Shown here: one piece after another, positions 8,065-16,963 of the stretch
Layout: every line of letters starts with the position of its first letter
Position numbering within the stretch: position 1 is the first letter of the stretch
Source of the DNA: Flavobacterium cerinum
Lineage (GTDB): Bacteria > Bacteroidota > Bacteroidia > Flavobacteriales > Flavobacteriaceae
Direction of reading: 5' to 3'
DNA length: 64,000 nucleotides
NCBI RefSeq assembly: GCF_024496085.1
Contig: NZ_CP101751.1
Span: forward strand, 1,612,001 to 1,676,000
Translations under genes and position numbers: made by a program
Notes under the pieces: generated by a model
Told to the model about the DNA's origin: nothing
What the model saw: the letters and a program-made list of their open reading frames with translations, nothing else
Databases searched by the model: none

Positions 8065-8820
8065 ATGAGAAAAACAGGTCTAATGTTGTCAGTTATATTG
8101 TTTACTGCAACAGCGTTTTCACAAAGTCTTACGGATTATAAATATGTAGTGGTTCCGGCCAAATTCTCTTTTTTTAAACAAGCCAATAAGTATAATCTGA
8201 ACGCTTTAACAAAAATGGTTTTTGAAAGGAAAGGTTATACCGTATTATACGATACAGATGTTGTGCCGGATGATCTGGCTCGGGATCGCTGTAAAGCATT
8301 GTATGCTAATTTAGTGGAAGATAATACAGTGTTTAGTACCAAAATTAAACTGGAACTGACAGATTGTAAAAATCAAACAGTATTCATTTCGAATGAAGGC
8401 TCCAGCAGAATAAAAGAATTGGAGCAAGCTTATATTCAGGCATTTCGTGTTGTCGGAAAATCAGTGGAAGAAACTTTACAGGTAGCCAAACCAATCCCAA
8501 CTCCTTCCATACCGCCTACTACAAGTGTCGTGAAAACAACACCGGCAACCCCGAATAATCCCGAAACGGTAAAAGCACCGGAAGTACCGCCAACACCAAT
8601 TTCCGGTCAGTTGTTTGCCCAACCTATTACTAATGGTTATCAATTAGTAGACAGTACTCCGAAAATAGTTTTAAAAATATTTAAAACCAGTAATCCGGAA
8701 CTGTTTACCGCCAAAAATGATACCGCTGAAGGCGTGTTGATCAAAAAAAATAACGGATGGGTATTCGAATACTATTATAACGATAAACTAGTATCAGAGA
8801 AACTGGATATCAAGTTTTAG
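8065..8820 (+). CDS. Secreted protein of unknown function
   Basis: The 251-residue protein has a signal peptide (MRKTGLMLSVILFTATAFSQ, cleaved near residue 20). The N-terminal domain (about 21-140) is mixed alpha/beta with two cysteines (C71 in DRCKALY and C97 in LTDCKNQ) that could form a disulfide. A Pro/Thr-rich linker (about 145-180) leads to a short C-terminal beta domain with a GYQLVDSTPKIVLKI strand pair. I do not recognise a function. Co-orientation with the HAD gene and 18-base spacing suggest a shared transcript. The 3' end overlaps rarA by 4 bases, convergent. Confidence 0.8.
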   Translation: MRKTGLMLSVILFTATAFSQSLTDYKYVVVPAKFSFFKQANKYNLNALTKMVFERKGYTVLYDTDVVPDDLARDRCKALYANLVEDNTVFSTKIKLELTDCKNQTVFISNEGSSRIKELEQAYIQAFRVVGKSVEETLQVAKPIPTPSIPPTTSVVKTTPATPNNPETVKAPEVPPTPISGQLFAQPITNGYQLVDSTPKIVLKIFKTSNPELFTAKNDTAEGVLIKKNNGWVFEYYYNDKLVSEKLDIKF

Positions 8821-10094
8821 TATTTGTATTTATCTTTCCAACGATTCTTTAAAAATTCCCGGGTACCATTCTCCCGGGAATTATTTCCCGGTTCATAGAA
8901 TACCGTATGTTGCAGTTCATCCGGAAGAAATTCCTGCTCTACAAAATTATTGGTGTAATCATGAGCATATTTATATTCGTCGCCATACCCTAATTCTTTC
9001 ATTAATTTGGTAGGCGCATTACGCAAATGTAGCGGAACCGGCAAATCTCCGGTTTGTTTTACCAATTGTTGTGCTTTTCCAATGGCCATATAGCTGGCAT
9101 TGCTTTTGGGTGATGTTGCCAGATAAATAGCACACTGACTTAAGATAATTCGGCTTTCCGGATAACCAATAGTAGTTACAGCCTGAAAAGTATTGTTCGC
9201 CATAATTAAAGCGGTCGGGTTGGCATTGCCAATGTCTTCCGATGCCAGAATCAGCATACGTCGTGCAATAAATTTTACATCTTCACCGCCTTCAATCATT
9301 CGCGCCAGCCAATATACGGCACCATTCGGATCACTACCTCGAATGGATTTTATAAATGCCGAAACGATATCATAATGTTGCTCACCGGTTTTGTCATATA
9401 ATACCGTGTTTTTTTGAACAAGCTGCATGACCTTTTCATTGGTGATCTCAATTGTATCTCCTTCTGATGCATTGATGACCAGTTCGAAAATATTCAGCAA
9501 TTTACGACCGTCTCCACCGGATAACCGCAATAAAGCTTCCGTTTCCTGTAAGTGAATATTTTTTGATTTTAAAATAGTATCTTTTTCCAGTGCTCTGTGT
9601 AGTAAAGCTTCCAAATCTTCTTTAGAAAAGGCATTTAGGATATAAACCTGACATCTTGACAATAAAGCGGGAATAACCTCAAAACTCGGATTATCTGTCG
9701 TAGCACCTATTAATGTGACCCAGCCTTTTTCAACGGCAGCCAATAATGAATCCTGTTGCGACTTACTAAAACGATGGATCTCGTCAATAAATAATATAGG
9801 ATTACGAGCTGTAAATAAACCGCCGCTTTGTTTGGCTTTGTCGATTACCTCGCGTATATCTTTAACTCCGGAATTAATCGCACTTAAAACATAAAACGGG
9901 CGTTTGCTTTCCTGAGCCATGATTTGAGCTAAGGTCGTTTTTCCGGTTCCGGGCGGTCCCCATAAAATTAAAGAAGGGATAATGCCACGTGCAATCTGGT
10001 TCGTTAAAGAACCTTGTTCTCCAACCAAATGTAACTGACTAATATATTCGGATAAGTGTTGCGGGCGTATGCGTTCTGCTAATGGTGCTTCCAT
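8817..10094 (-). CDS. rarA: Replication-associated recombination protein RarA (MgsA), AAA+ ATPase
   Basis: The 425-residue AAA+ protein is related to clamp-loader subunits and acts at stalled replication forks. Visible motifs are Walker [10 protein letters not shown] (about 46-54), Walker [10 protein letters not shown], sensor 1 IGATTDNPS and arginine finger region LLSRCQVY, followed by the SSB-interacting tetramerisation part ([25 protein letters not shown]). Length and domain order are normal for the family. It is transcribed away from the rhomboid gene, with about 125 bases between them for two promoters. Confidence 0.96.
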   Translation of the reverse strand: MEAPLAERIRPQHLSEYISQLHLVGEQGSLTNQIARGIIPSLILWGPPGTGKTTLAQIMAQESKRPFYVLSAINSGVKDIREVIDKAKQSGGLFTARNPILFIDEIHRFSKSQQDSLLAAVEKGWVTLIGATTDNPSFEVIPALLSRCQVYILNAFSKEDLEALLHRALEKDTILKSKNIHLQETEALLRLSGGDGRKLLNIFELVINASEGDTIEITNEKVMQLVQKNTVLYDKTGEQHYDIVSAFIKSIRGSDPNGAVYWLARMIEGGEDVKFIARRMLILASEDIGNANPTALIMANNTFQAVTTIGYPESRIILSQCAIYLATSPKSNASYMAIGKAQQLVKQTGDLPVPLHLRNAPTKLMKELGYGDEYKYAHDYTNNFVEQEFLPDELQHTVFYEPGNNSRENGTREFLKNRWKDKYKY

Positions 10095-10219
10095 GTTGTA
10101 AAATTACAAAAAAGTAACTCCGGAACATAAACGCTATTCAATTTTGAAAGAAAGACTGACAAAAAAGCACGAAATTCTTTTTGGTGATGTTTTTGATGTT
10201 TCTCCGACAAATAAATGAT

Positions 10220-11026
10220 ATGAAAGAAATAGACTTTAAATTTTCACCTTCCGTACTGGCCTGGCCACTGTACTTTGTGTTGGTGCTCTGGCTGGTCTTT
10301 TGGGTCGAGGTCAAGTTTAAAATAAGCCTTTCTGATTATGGGATTTATCCGAGAACGCTATCCGGTTTAAAAGGAATTATTTTCAGTCCTTTTCTACATG
10401 GTGACATCAAACATTTGTATAATAATTCGATACCATTAGTAATGTTGGTGGCTGCTTTACGATATTTTTATCGGAAGCAGGCATTGGAAGTCATTATTCT
10501 CGGAATTCTGCTTTCAGGATTCGGGACCTGGTTAATCGGGAGGGAGAGCTATCATATCGGAGCCAGCGGTTTGATTTATGTTTTGGTTAGTTTTATTTTT
10601 TTTAAGGGGATACAAACAAAATATTATCGATTAGTTGCTTTATCATTGACAATTATTGTATTGTATGGCGGAATGATTTGGTATGTCTTTCCAAGTCCGG
10701 AAGAAAATATATCCTGGGAGGGACATTTAGCCGGATTTATTACCGGTTACTTATTGTCGTTCTTTATGAAAACACCCGAATATCAAAAGCCGATTCGTTA
10801 TGAATGGGAACGCCCGGATTTTGATCCGTCACAGGATCCGTTTATGAAACATTTTGATGAAAACGGCAACTTTGTCAACTTACCGAAAGAAGAAGTTCCG
10901 GAAAAAAATGAAGCGGATCAATTTTTTGAGAATTATTTTAAATCGGATATGCCGGTCTATTACCGGATTATTTACAAACAGGATTCCGATGATAAGCCAA
11001 CAGATGAAACACAAAAAAAGGATTAA
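10220..11026 (+). CDS. Rhomboid-family intramembrane serine protease
   Basis: I chose the ATG at 10220 (MKEIDFKFSPSV) over an upstream ATG at 10181, because the extra 13 residues look unlike the family and lie inside the divergent promoter region. The 268-residue protein has about six membrane segments, the catalytic serine motif GASGLIYV and the catalytic histidine in GHLAGFITGYL, the standard dyad. A soluble tail of about 85 charged residues follows the last helix. Substrate unknown. The stop codon lies inside the left arm of a strong terminator hairpin. Confidence 0.92.
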   Translation: MKEIDFKFSPSVLAWPLYFVLVLWLVFWVEVKFKISLSDYGIYPRTLSGLKGIIFSPFLHGDIKHLYNNSIPLVMLVAALRYFYRKQALEVIILGILLSGFGTWLIGRESYHIGASGLIYVLVSFIFFKGIQTKYYRLVALSLTIIVLYGGMIWYVFPSPEENISWEGHLAGFITGYLLSFFMKTPEYQKPIRYEWERPDFDPSQDPFMKHFDENGNFVNLPKEEVPEKNEADQFFENYFKSDMPVYYRIIYKQDSDDKPTDETQKKD

Positions 11027-11049
11027 GTAATTTTACTTAATCCTTTTTT
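11014..11049. terminator. Bidirectional terminator between the rhomboid gene and rlmB
   Basis: A 17-base perfect inverted repeat (AAAAAAGGATTAAGTAA and its complement) with a 2-base centre has A and T tracts on the two sides, so it can end transcripts from both convergent genes. It overlaps the last codons and stop of the rhomboid gene. Confidence 0.9.
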
Positions 11050-11068
11050 ATTATTGTTAAGGGATATA

Positions 11069-11803
11069 TTAACCTCTTTGGCGAACGGTTTCATATAAAA
11101 AAGCACCGCAAGCAACCGAAACATTCAATGATGAGATAGTTCCGAACATCGGTAATTTTGCTTTTTCATCTACAATTTTAAGGACAGACGGATTTACACC
11201 TTTATCCTCGCTACCCATTATAATTGCCACAGGCTGATTAAGATCGATGTCATATAAAAGATTTTCTGTCTTTTCTGTTGCGGCTACTGTTTTTACACCG
11301 GAACCTTGCAGGTAAAAAATGGCATCTTTAATATGATCTACTTTGCAGATGGGAACATTAAATACGGCACCGGCCGAAGTCTTTACAGTATCACCGTTTA
11401 CAGGAGCTGAACCTTGTTTCTGAATAATAATACCATCAACACCGGTACACTCGGCTGTTCTGATAATAGCGCCGAAATTTCGGGCATCAGACAACTGATC
11501 TAAAATAAGGAAAAGCGGATTTTTTTTGTTTTCCATTACCGATTCTATAAGCGTTTCCAGATTATAAAAAGAAACCGGTGCTATACTGGCAACAGCACCC
11601 TGATGATTATTTGATGTTAATCGGTTCAGTTTTTCAATTGGAACATATGAGAAATTGATACTGTTTTTTTTCAATGTTTTCATTAGTTCCTGCATAAGAT
11701 CGCCTTGAGCCTCTTTCTGAATAAAAACTTTGTCGATTTCTTTTCCTGCGTTTACGGCTTCAATAACTGCTCTGATACCGAAAATTAGATGTTCTTTTTC
11801 CAT
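11069..11803 (-). CDS. rlmB: 23S rRNA (guanosine-2'-O)-methyltransferase, SpoU/TrmH family (RlmB)
   Basis: The 244-residue protein has an N-terminal substrate-binding domain (about 1-75, starting HLIFGIRAVIEAV) and a SPOUT knot domain with the three SpoU motifs: DARNFGAIIRTAE, IIMGSEDKGV and LPMFGTISSLNVSVACG. It methylates a guanosine of 23S rRNA (G2251 in E. coli) using S-adenosylmethionine. The specific target is inferred from family resemblance. It lies 73 bases downstream of a SusD gene on the same strand and is probably independent of it. Confidence 0.93.
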   Translation of the reverse strand: MEKEHLIFGIRAVIEAVNAGKEIDKVFIQKEAQGDLMQELMKTLKKNSINFSYVPIEKLNRLTSNNHQGAVASIAPVSFYNLETLIESVMENKKNPLFLILDQLSDARNFGAIIRTAECTGVDGIIIQKQGSAPVNGDTVKTSAGAVFNVPICKVDHIKDAIFYLQGSGVKTVAATEKTENLLYDIDLNQPVAIIMGSEDKGVNPSVLKIVDEKAKLPMFGTISSLNVSVACGAFLYETVRQRG

Positions 11804-11876
11804 AACGGCAAAGATAGAAAAAACATCAGATAAATCAGGATACTGCTTTGTAAACGAAATTAAATAAAGAGATTAC

Positions 11877-13457
11877 CTAGTTCGTATCCCATATTAACTT
11901 TGTCTCTAAAGTATCACCACCTATATTTTGCGCAGCTGCCCGACAGTTTTCCGGATTCAGATCATATTGATTCACCGGATAGGGTAGTCGCGCAGGTAGT
12001 TCTGTCAACGGAACTAAAGGGGTAAAGGTATAGGTCAAACTACCGCCAATCGGATTGATCAAAGTTCCGGTTCCTTCCGGTTTAATCAGGATATTTGGAA
12101 AACCGGTTCTTCTCCATTCTGCCCAGGCTTCGTAAGGTTGCATAAATAAAGCAATATATTTTTGAGTCATTACAGTTGCTTCATTAGCATTTGGTAAATC
12201 ACTAATGTAAGAGTTTATAGTAGCCTGTGGAATATTCCATTTCGTCATCGAGGCACGTACTCCTTTTTCATAGTGATTCTGATTCCAGCCATTTATTTCC
12301 GATAATATAAATTCTACTTCAGCATATTCCATTAGATATTCGGTATAGTCGGGTTTTAAAATAGCGTGAGATAATAGCGATACACTATTTACCTGACTAG
12401 TCGTTTGACCGGAAGTAAGACCATATGGCATGCCTTGATACTGAGTTAGATCATCGGTTTCCGTATATTGCTTATTGAGGATGTTAAATTTCGAGGTTCC
12501 AACCGGAGCTATCATTTTTTGTAATCTGGGATCAACAGCGAACGGACCGGTCTGACCTTTTAAAAGATCAATAAATGTTTTTGATGCTGTGTAATCTGTT
12601 CTGTTGTCTATAAAAAAGGCAACATAAGTTGGTGCCGGATTAACGCTATTAGCTTCGAATGTAACTCCAACACTGTCATCGGCAGATTCCATTACTCCGG
12701 AAACTATTGCTTCCTGTATGTGTGTATTAGCACCCGGAATAACGTGTTTCACTCTATTGGCAATTCGTAAGCGTAATGAATTCCCGAATCGTTTTAACTT
12801 TTCGGCACTACCGAAGTAATTATCCTGATTATCATAAAAAAGCTTGTCATTTGAATCAATAGATTCGACCGCTTCTTTCAGTTCTTTCAATAAATCGGTA
12901 TAAATTTTCTCCTGAGAAGCAAATTTAGGAGTGGGATTATCTTTGTTTAATGCTTCAAAATCGGGATCGTCACTGCCAAAAGAGTAATAAGGTATATCAC
13001 CGTAGACGTCAACCAGTTTATTAAAAATGTAAGCTAACATGATACGGGAAGCTGCAATCTGATTGGCTTGATTGCCATAAGCAGTCATCTCTGAAGCGGT
13101 TTCCGGAGCGGTGTTGAGATCGAGCACTGATTTAAAATTCTGAGCCTGTAGATAATATATGTTAAATAAAGCACTATTGGTTGTTTCTCTAAAAGCAAAA
13201 CGGTCTTCATCCGTGTAGTTTAGCTGTGCAGAATATTGTATCCATGGTAATGCTAATCTTGCCGATCCGCTCATGCTTCTAGGGTAGGTGATAACAGCTC
13301 TCATAGCATTGTTAAACAAACCCGGTGTGGTAACCTTACCGGGTGCATTAGGATTCGTATTAATTTCGTCGAATCGATCAGTACAACTAAAGAAAGTTGT
13401 AGTTACTATTGTTAGTAAAGCTGCGAATAATGGTATCTTTTTTAATTTGTTTTTCAT
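11877..13457 (-). CDS. SusD/RagB-like outer-membrane lipoprotein (pair 1)
   Basis: The 526-residue protein has a lipoprotein signal (TTTFFSC, lipid on Cys about 25). The body is helical and TPR-like as in SusD, with the family's C-terminal segments (for example WAEWRRTGFPNI and the RLPYPVNQYDLN end). SusD-like proteins cap the SusC barrel at the cell surface and capture ligands such as glycans or peptides. It follows its SusC gene by 20 bases. No sugar-cleaving enzyme or regulator is nearby, so the ligand cannot be guessed. Confidence 0.93.
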   Translation of the reverse strand: MKNKLKKIPLFAALLTIVTTTFFSCTDRFDEINTNPNAPGKVTTPGLFNNAMRAVITYPRSMSGSARLALPWIQYSAQLNYTDEDRFAFRETTNSALFNIYYLQAQNFKSVLDLNTAPETASEMTAYGNQANQIAASRIMLAYIFNKLVDVYGDIPYYSFGSDDPDFEALNKDNPTPKFASQEKIYTDLLKELKEAVESIDSNDKLFYDNQDNYFGSAEKLKRFGNSLRLRIANRVKHVIPGANTHIQEAIVSGVMESADDSVGVTFEANSVNPAPTYVAFFIDNRTDYTASKTFIDLLKGQTGPFAVDPRLQKMIAPVGTSKFNILNKQYTETDDLTQYQGMPYGLTSGQTTSQVNSVSLLSHAILKPDYTEYLMEYAEVEFILSEINGWNQNHYEKGVRASMTKWNIPQATINSYISDLPNANEATVMTQKYIALFMQPYEAWAEWRRTGFPNILIKPEGTGTLINPIGGSLTYTFTPLVPLTELPARLPYPVNQYDLNPENCRAAAQNIGGDTLETKLIWDTN

Positions 13458-13477
13458 AATGTAATAACTTGAGTAAA

Positions 13478-16400
13478 TCAGATTTTAATTTCTATGTTTA
13501 GGCCGTAAGATCGTGTAGAAGGAAGTGATCCGCTTTCAAGTCCCTGAATGTTTCCACTTGAATAGCTTGCATTTTCGGGGTCAAGTCCGTTCCATTTCAG
13601 ACCCCAGGCGAAAATATTTCGGGCAAAAGCTGAAAAAGTTATCTGATTGACCTTTTTTGAGATGACTTTGCCGGGTAGACGGTAGTTTAAAGTGATTTCT
13701 CTCATTTTGATATAACTGGCATCAAAGACATTTTGAGCATCTACCCCTTTGGAATGTAATCGGGCCCATCTATAAGCAGAAATAACCTTAGTGTTTGGAG
13801 TTCCGTCTTCCTGAACACCTTCCAGAACAATTCCGTTTTCCCGGATGCCATTGGCAGCAGTTTCTTCAAAAAGACCGGAATAATGACCGTATACATGGGT
13901 AACGGAATGATAAGTACCTCCTTTTTGAATGTCAATTAAAAATCCGACATTAAGTCTTTTGTAGTTAAAAGAGTTTCGGATGCCTATATTGTAATCCGGT
14001 AGAATAGAACCTAATGCTTTTCGTTCGCCTATTTTATAGGTTCCGTCTGCAAGAATTATTTTATTACCATTTGCGTCATATGCAAAATCAGTTCCGTATA
14101 TCTGACCGTATTTTTCACCTACAGTAGCTAATAATCCTATTCCTCCTATGGAAGAAGTAGCTAGCTGTTGTGACTTGGTGTCTTTGTATAAAGAAAGTAA
14201 TCGGTTGTCGTTTTTTGAAAAGTTACCAATAATGTCCCATGTGAAATCATTAGATTTTACCGGAGTTAAAGAAAGAGATACTTCAATACCTCTGTTACGC
14301 ATTTTACCGGAATTGATATATTTAGAGTAAAAACCGGTTGCAGATGTTACTTGTAAGGATGTAATAAGGTCTCTGGTGGTGTCTTCATAAAGAGCAATGT
14401 CAAAACCTAGACGACTATTTAAAAAGCGGGCTTCAAGACCTATTTCCTTACTGATTTTGGTTTCAGGAGTTAGGTTGGGATTGTTTACAATTGTATTGTT
14501 GCTGTAAGAAGGAACATTTTGGAACGGCTTCAAAATACGATAATAATTCTCTATAGAATATGGGCTTGCTCCGTTACTGACTTGTGCCCATCCGCTTCTG
14601 ATTTTTCCATACGATAACCACGGAGTTGATTTTAGTAATTCGGAAAAAACAAAGCTACCGGTTACGGAAGGATAATTTGCCGGTTGATTAATCGTAGAAA
14701 ACCAATCCTTTCTATTTGTCGCTTCCAGATATAACATATTAGCGTATCCCAATGATAACATAAGATAAGCACTGTTAATTCTTACTTCAGAAAATGCGTT
14801 AGAAGAGGTGGAAAGGTTTTTTGAGTTGGAAAGATTATATAGATTAGGAATGATTAGCCCGCCGGAAGTACTGCCGGATAAGGAATGATGATTGGTATTT
14901 CTGCGGTTCACTCCTATAAAGGAGTTGAAACTAAAGTTATTCCAACGTTTGTCGAAATGTAGCCTTCCTTCATAGTTTATTTCTGAAAATCGTTTTGTAG
15001 ATTCTCCGTAACGTGAAATGTCTTGTGAATAAACCGCTTTTCTGTTTTGGATTAAAAAGTTATACTGGTCGCCGTATATATTTCCGATAGCATACAGATT
15101 TTTCGAAAAATTGTATTTAAGCTTGATACTTCCGATATAGCGATTACGTTGATCATTGGATGTGTTTTCATTGATGGTCCAATATGGATTGTCCGTATAA
15201 AGTGGAGTAGCATCAGACCAGGATGTTCGGTTCCATGTACGTTGTCTCCCGTTGGCTAGCTTATAATTTTTTAAGTTATCAAAATCCAGTTGTCTTTGAC
15301 CCCATTGGAAAAATGAGGAAGCAACAGAATTACCGTATCCTTGTTCAGGTCTGTTAAAACCATTGGTACTGGTGTATGTTAGCATTCCGTCGAATCGCAA
15401 CTTTTCATGAAGTAAAGCACCTCCGTTAATTGAAAATGAATTTTTCTTCAAACTGGAATTAGGAACAATACCGGTTGTATATTGATTGGATAATGAAACC
15501 CTTATGTTGTTTGTTTTAGTGCTGTGACTCAAGGATAAATTTGTAGTTGAAGTATAACCTGTATTAAAAAAAGAAGTAACATCTTTTTTAGGTGCTACCC
15601 AAGGTCGGGTAACTAAATAATCGTTTGCAAACTCCGGATCAAATGCACTCCATGGCAAATATCTGAGGTTAGGGTCGTATCTCGGTCCCCAGCTTTCGTC
15701 TGTTCGATAATCGGCAAGATTGTAGAGTTGCCCGTTGATTGTAGCAGTTGGTAGTTGGTTGGATGCGCCACCTCCGTATTCTCGTTGTAATTTAGGCATG
15801 ATGTAAATATTCTCCAATGTCATTCCGGTTTTAAAAGAAATTTCAGATCTTCCTTTTTGACCGGATTTTGTAGTGTACATGATGACACCGTTTGCAGCTC
15901 TGGAACCATACAAAGCAGCAGCCGGCCCTCCTTTTAGAACTGAGACGGATTCGATGTCGTCCGGATTGATATCAGCAGAAGCATCACCATAATCTCTTCC
16001 TCCTGAAGAGCTGCTATAATTGTTGTTATTCATGGGAATGCCGTCAATGACAATAAGGGGGCGATTGTCTCGTGTTACTGAGCCTACTCCTCTAATCACG
16101 ATTCTGGAAGAACCTCCCATGGATGAAGGTGCGGTTACCTGTACACCGGCAATGTTTCCGGACAATGCACTGATTGCATTGGTTTGGCCCGACCGGTTAA
16201 TAACATCACCTTTTATTTCCTGTACGGAATACCCCACGGCCTTCTTTTCTCTTTTAATACCTAATGCGGTAACAACAATATCTTTCATTTGGGATGCCTC
16301 CGTTTCCAATACTATATTGAGTGTTGTGGAGACTACCTTGATTTCCTGTGTTTTCATCCCAATAAAAGAGAATGTCAGAATAGTTCCTTGTGGCACTTTT

Positions 16401-16582
16401 ATAGAATAATTACCATTAATATCGGATTGAGTTCCGTTAGTAGTTCCTTTTTCAATAATGCTTACTCCCGGTATAGGAAAGCTGTTTAAATCTGTAATTC
16501 TGCCACTGACTTTTTGCTCTTGTGAAAACAAGGACTTAAAGGTTAACAGAAAGAGTAATGTGATAGTAAACGATATTCTCAT
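13478..16582 (-). CDS. SusC/RagA-family TonB-dependent transporter (pair 1)
   Basis: The 1034-residue protein has a signal peptide (MRISFTITLLFLLTFKSLFS), a carboxypeptidase-regulatory-like beta domain (about 25-95: VSGRITDLNSFPIPGVS), a TonB-box-like KDIVVTALGI, a plug domain with VRGVGS and VLKGGPAAALYG, and a 22-strand-type barrel to the terminal NIEIKI. It imports ligands across the outer membrane using TonB energy. The order SusC then SusD is standard. The plug carries a Ser/Gly/Asn-rich patch (NNNNYSSSSGG, about 187-197). Confidence 0.95.
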   Translation of the reverse strand: MRISFTITLLFLLTFKSLFSQEQKVSGRITDLNSFPIPGVSIIEKGTTNGTQSDINGNYSIKVPQGTILTFSFIGMKTQEIKVVSTTLNIVLETEASQMKDIVVTALGIKREKKAVGYSVQEIKGDVINRSGQTNAISALSGNIAGVQVTAPSSMGGSSRIVIRGVGSVTRDNRPLIVIDGIPMNNNNYSSSSGGRDYGDASADINPDDIESVSVLKGGPAAALYGSRAANGVIMYTTKSGQKGRSEISFKTGMTLENIYIMPKLQREYGGGASNQLPTATINGQLYNLADYRTDESWGPRYDPNLRYLPWSAFDPEFANDYLVTRPWVAPKKDVTSFFNTGYTSTTNLSLSHSTKTNNIRVSLSNQYTTGIVPNSSLKKNSFSINGGALLHEKLRFDGMLTYTSTNGFNRPEQGYGNSVASSFFQWGQRQLDFDNLKNYKLANGRQRTWNRTSWSDATPLYTDNPYWTINENTSNDQRNRYIGSIKLKYNFSKNLYAIGNIYGDQYNFLIQNRKAVYSQDISRYGESTKRFSEINYEGRLHFDKRWNNFSFNSFIGVNRRNTNHHSLSGSTSGGLIIPNLYNLSNSKNLSTSSNAFSEVRINSAYLMLSLGYANMLYLEATNRKDWFSTINQPANYPSVTGSFVFSELLKSTPWLSYGKIRSGWAQVSNGASPYSIENYYRILKPFQNVPSYSNNTIVNNPNLTPETKISKEIGLEARFLNSRLGFDIALYEDTTRDLITSLQVTSATGFYSKYINSGKMRNRGIEVSLSLTPVKSNDFTWDIIGNFSKNDNRLLSLYKDTKSQQLATSSIGGIGLLATVGEKYGQIYGTDFAYDANGNKIILADGTYKIGERKALGSILPDYNIGIRNSFNYKRLNVGFLIDIQKGGTYHSVTHVYGHYSGLFEETAANGIRENGIVLEGVQEDGTPNTKVISAYRWARLHSKGVDAQNVFDASYIKMREITLNYRLPGKVISKKVNQITFSAFARNIFAWGLKWNGLDPENASYSSGNIQGLESGSLPSTRSYGLNIEIKI

Positions 16583-16675
16583 AAATCGACTTTTTTTAAG
16601 TTACTGTTGCCAATTTAGAGTTTGTGATTGTGGTAGCCAATAAAACAGGATTGAGGTGAAATGATTGGTTTATTG

Positions 16676-16712
16676 TTTGTTTTGTGTGTGTTTGTGTGTG
16701 TTTGTGTGCGTA
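16676..16712. repeat. TG-rich short tandem repeat upstream of SusC pair 1
   Basis: About three imperfect copies of a 10-base unit (TGTGTGTGTT-like) lie about 100 bases upstream of the SusC start at 16582. This is the only such repeat I noticed in the window. It could be slippage-prone DNA affecting promoter spacing, or chance. The surrounding intergenic stretch 16583-16963 otherwise holds only the terminator at 16899-16930; no TAnnTTTG element for the SusC gene was found. Confidence 0.6.
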
Positions 16713-16898
16713 TTTTGTATTTTTTTGTTGATGATAATTTAATGTTTGTGTTAAAAATGTTTTTTGAATTGTGTGTGCTTTTTTTGTTTCAAGTAGTTTT
16801 GAGTGTTATTAAGTAGCTTTTGAGTATTCTTAAGGATAAGGAGGCAAGTTTGTAGTGTATGGGATATTACGATAAGGTTGTCTTTTTGGAAAATAAAA

Positions 16899-16930
16899 AA
16901 AACCATCACAGAAAAGCTGTGATGGTTTTT
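16899..16930 (-). terminator. Terminator of SusC/SusD operon 2
   Basis: A 13-base inverted repeat (AAAACCATCACAG paired with CTGTGATGGTTTT, 5-base loop) flanked by A/T tracts lies about 35 bases beyond the SusD stop at 16964. It separates the two SusCD operons. Confidence 0.88.
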
Positions 16931-16963
16931 CAATAAATAACTCAAATAAAGAACTAAGTTTTT

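Noticed and set aside
10181-10219. Upstream start for the rhomboid protease
   Set aside because: The added residues are not family-like and lie in the divergent promoter region; ATG 10220 fits better.
16020-16489. Plus-strand open frames inside SusC pair 1
   Set aside because: They are antisense to the conserved plug domain, whose motifs are intact.
16751-16945. 64-codon minus-strand open frame between the SusCD operons
   Set aside because: It spans the terminator hairpin and has a low-complexity composition; there is no start signal.
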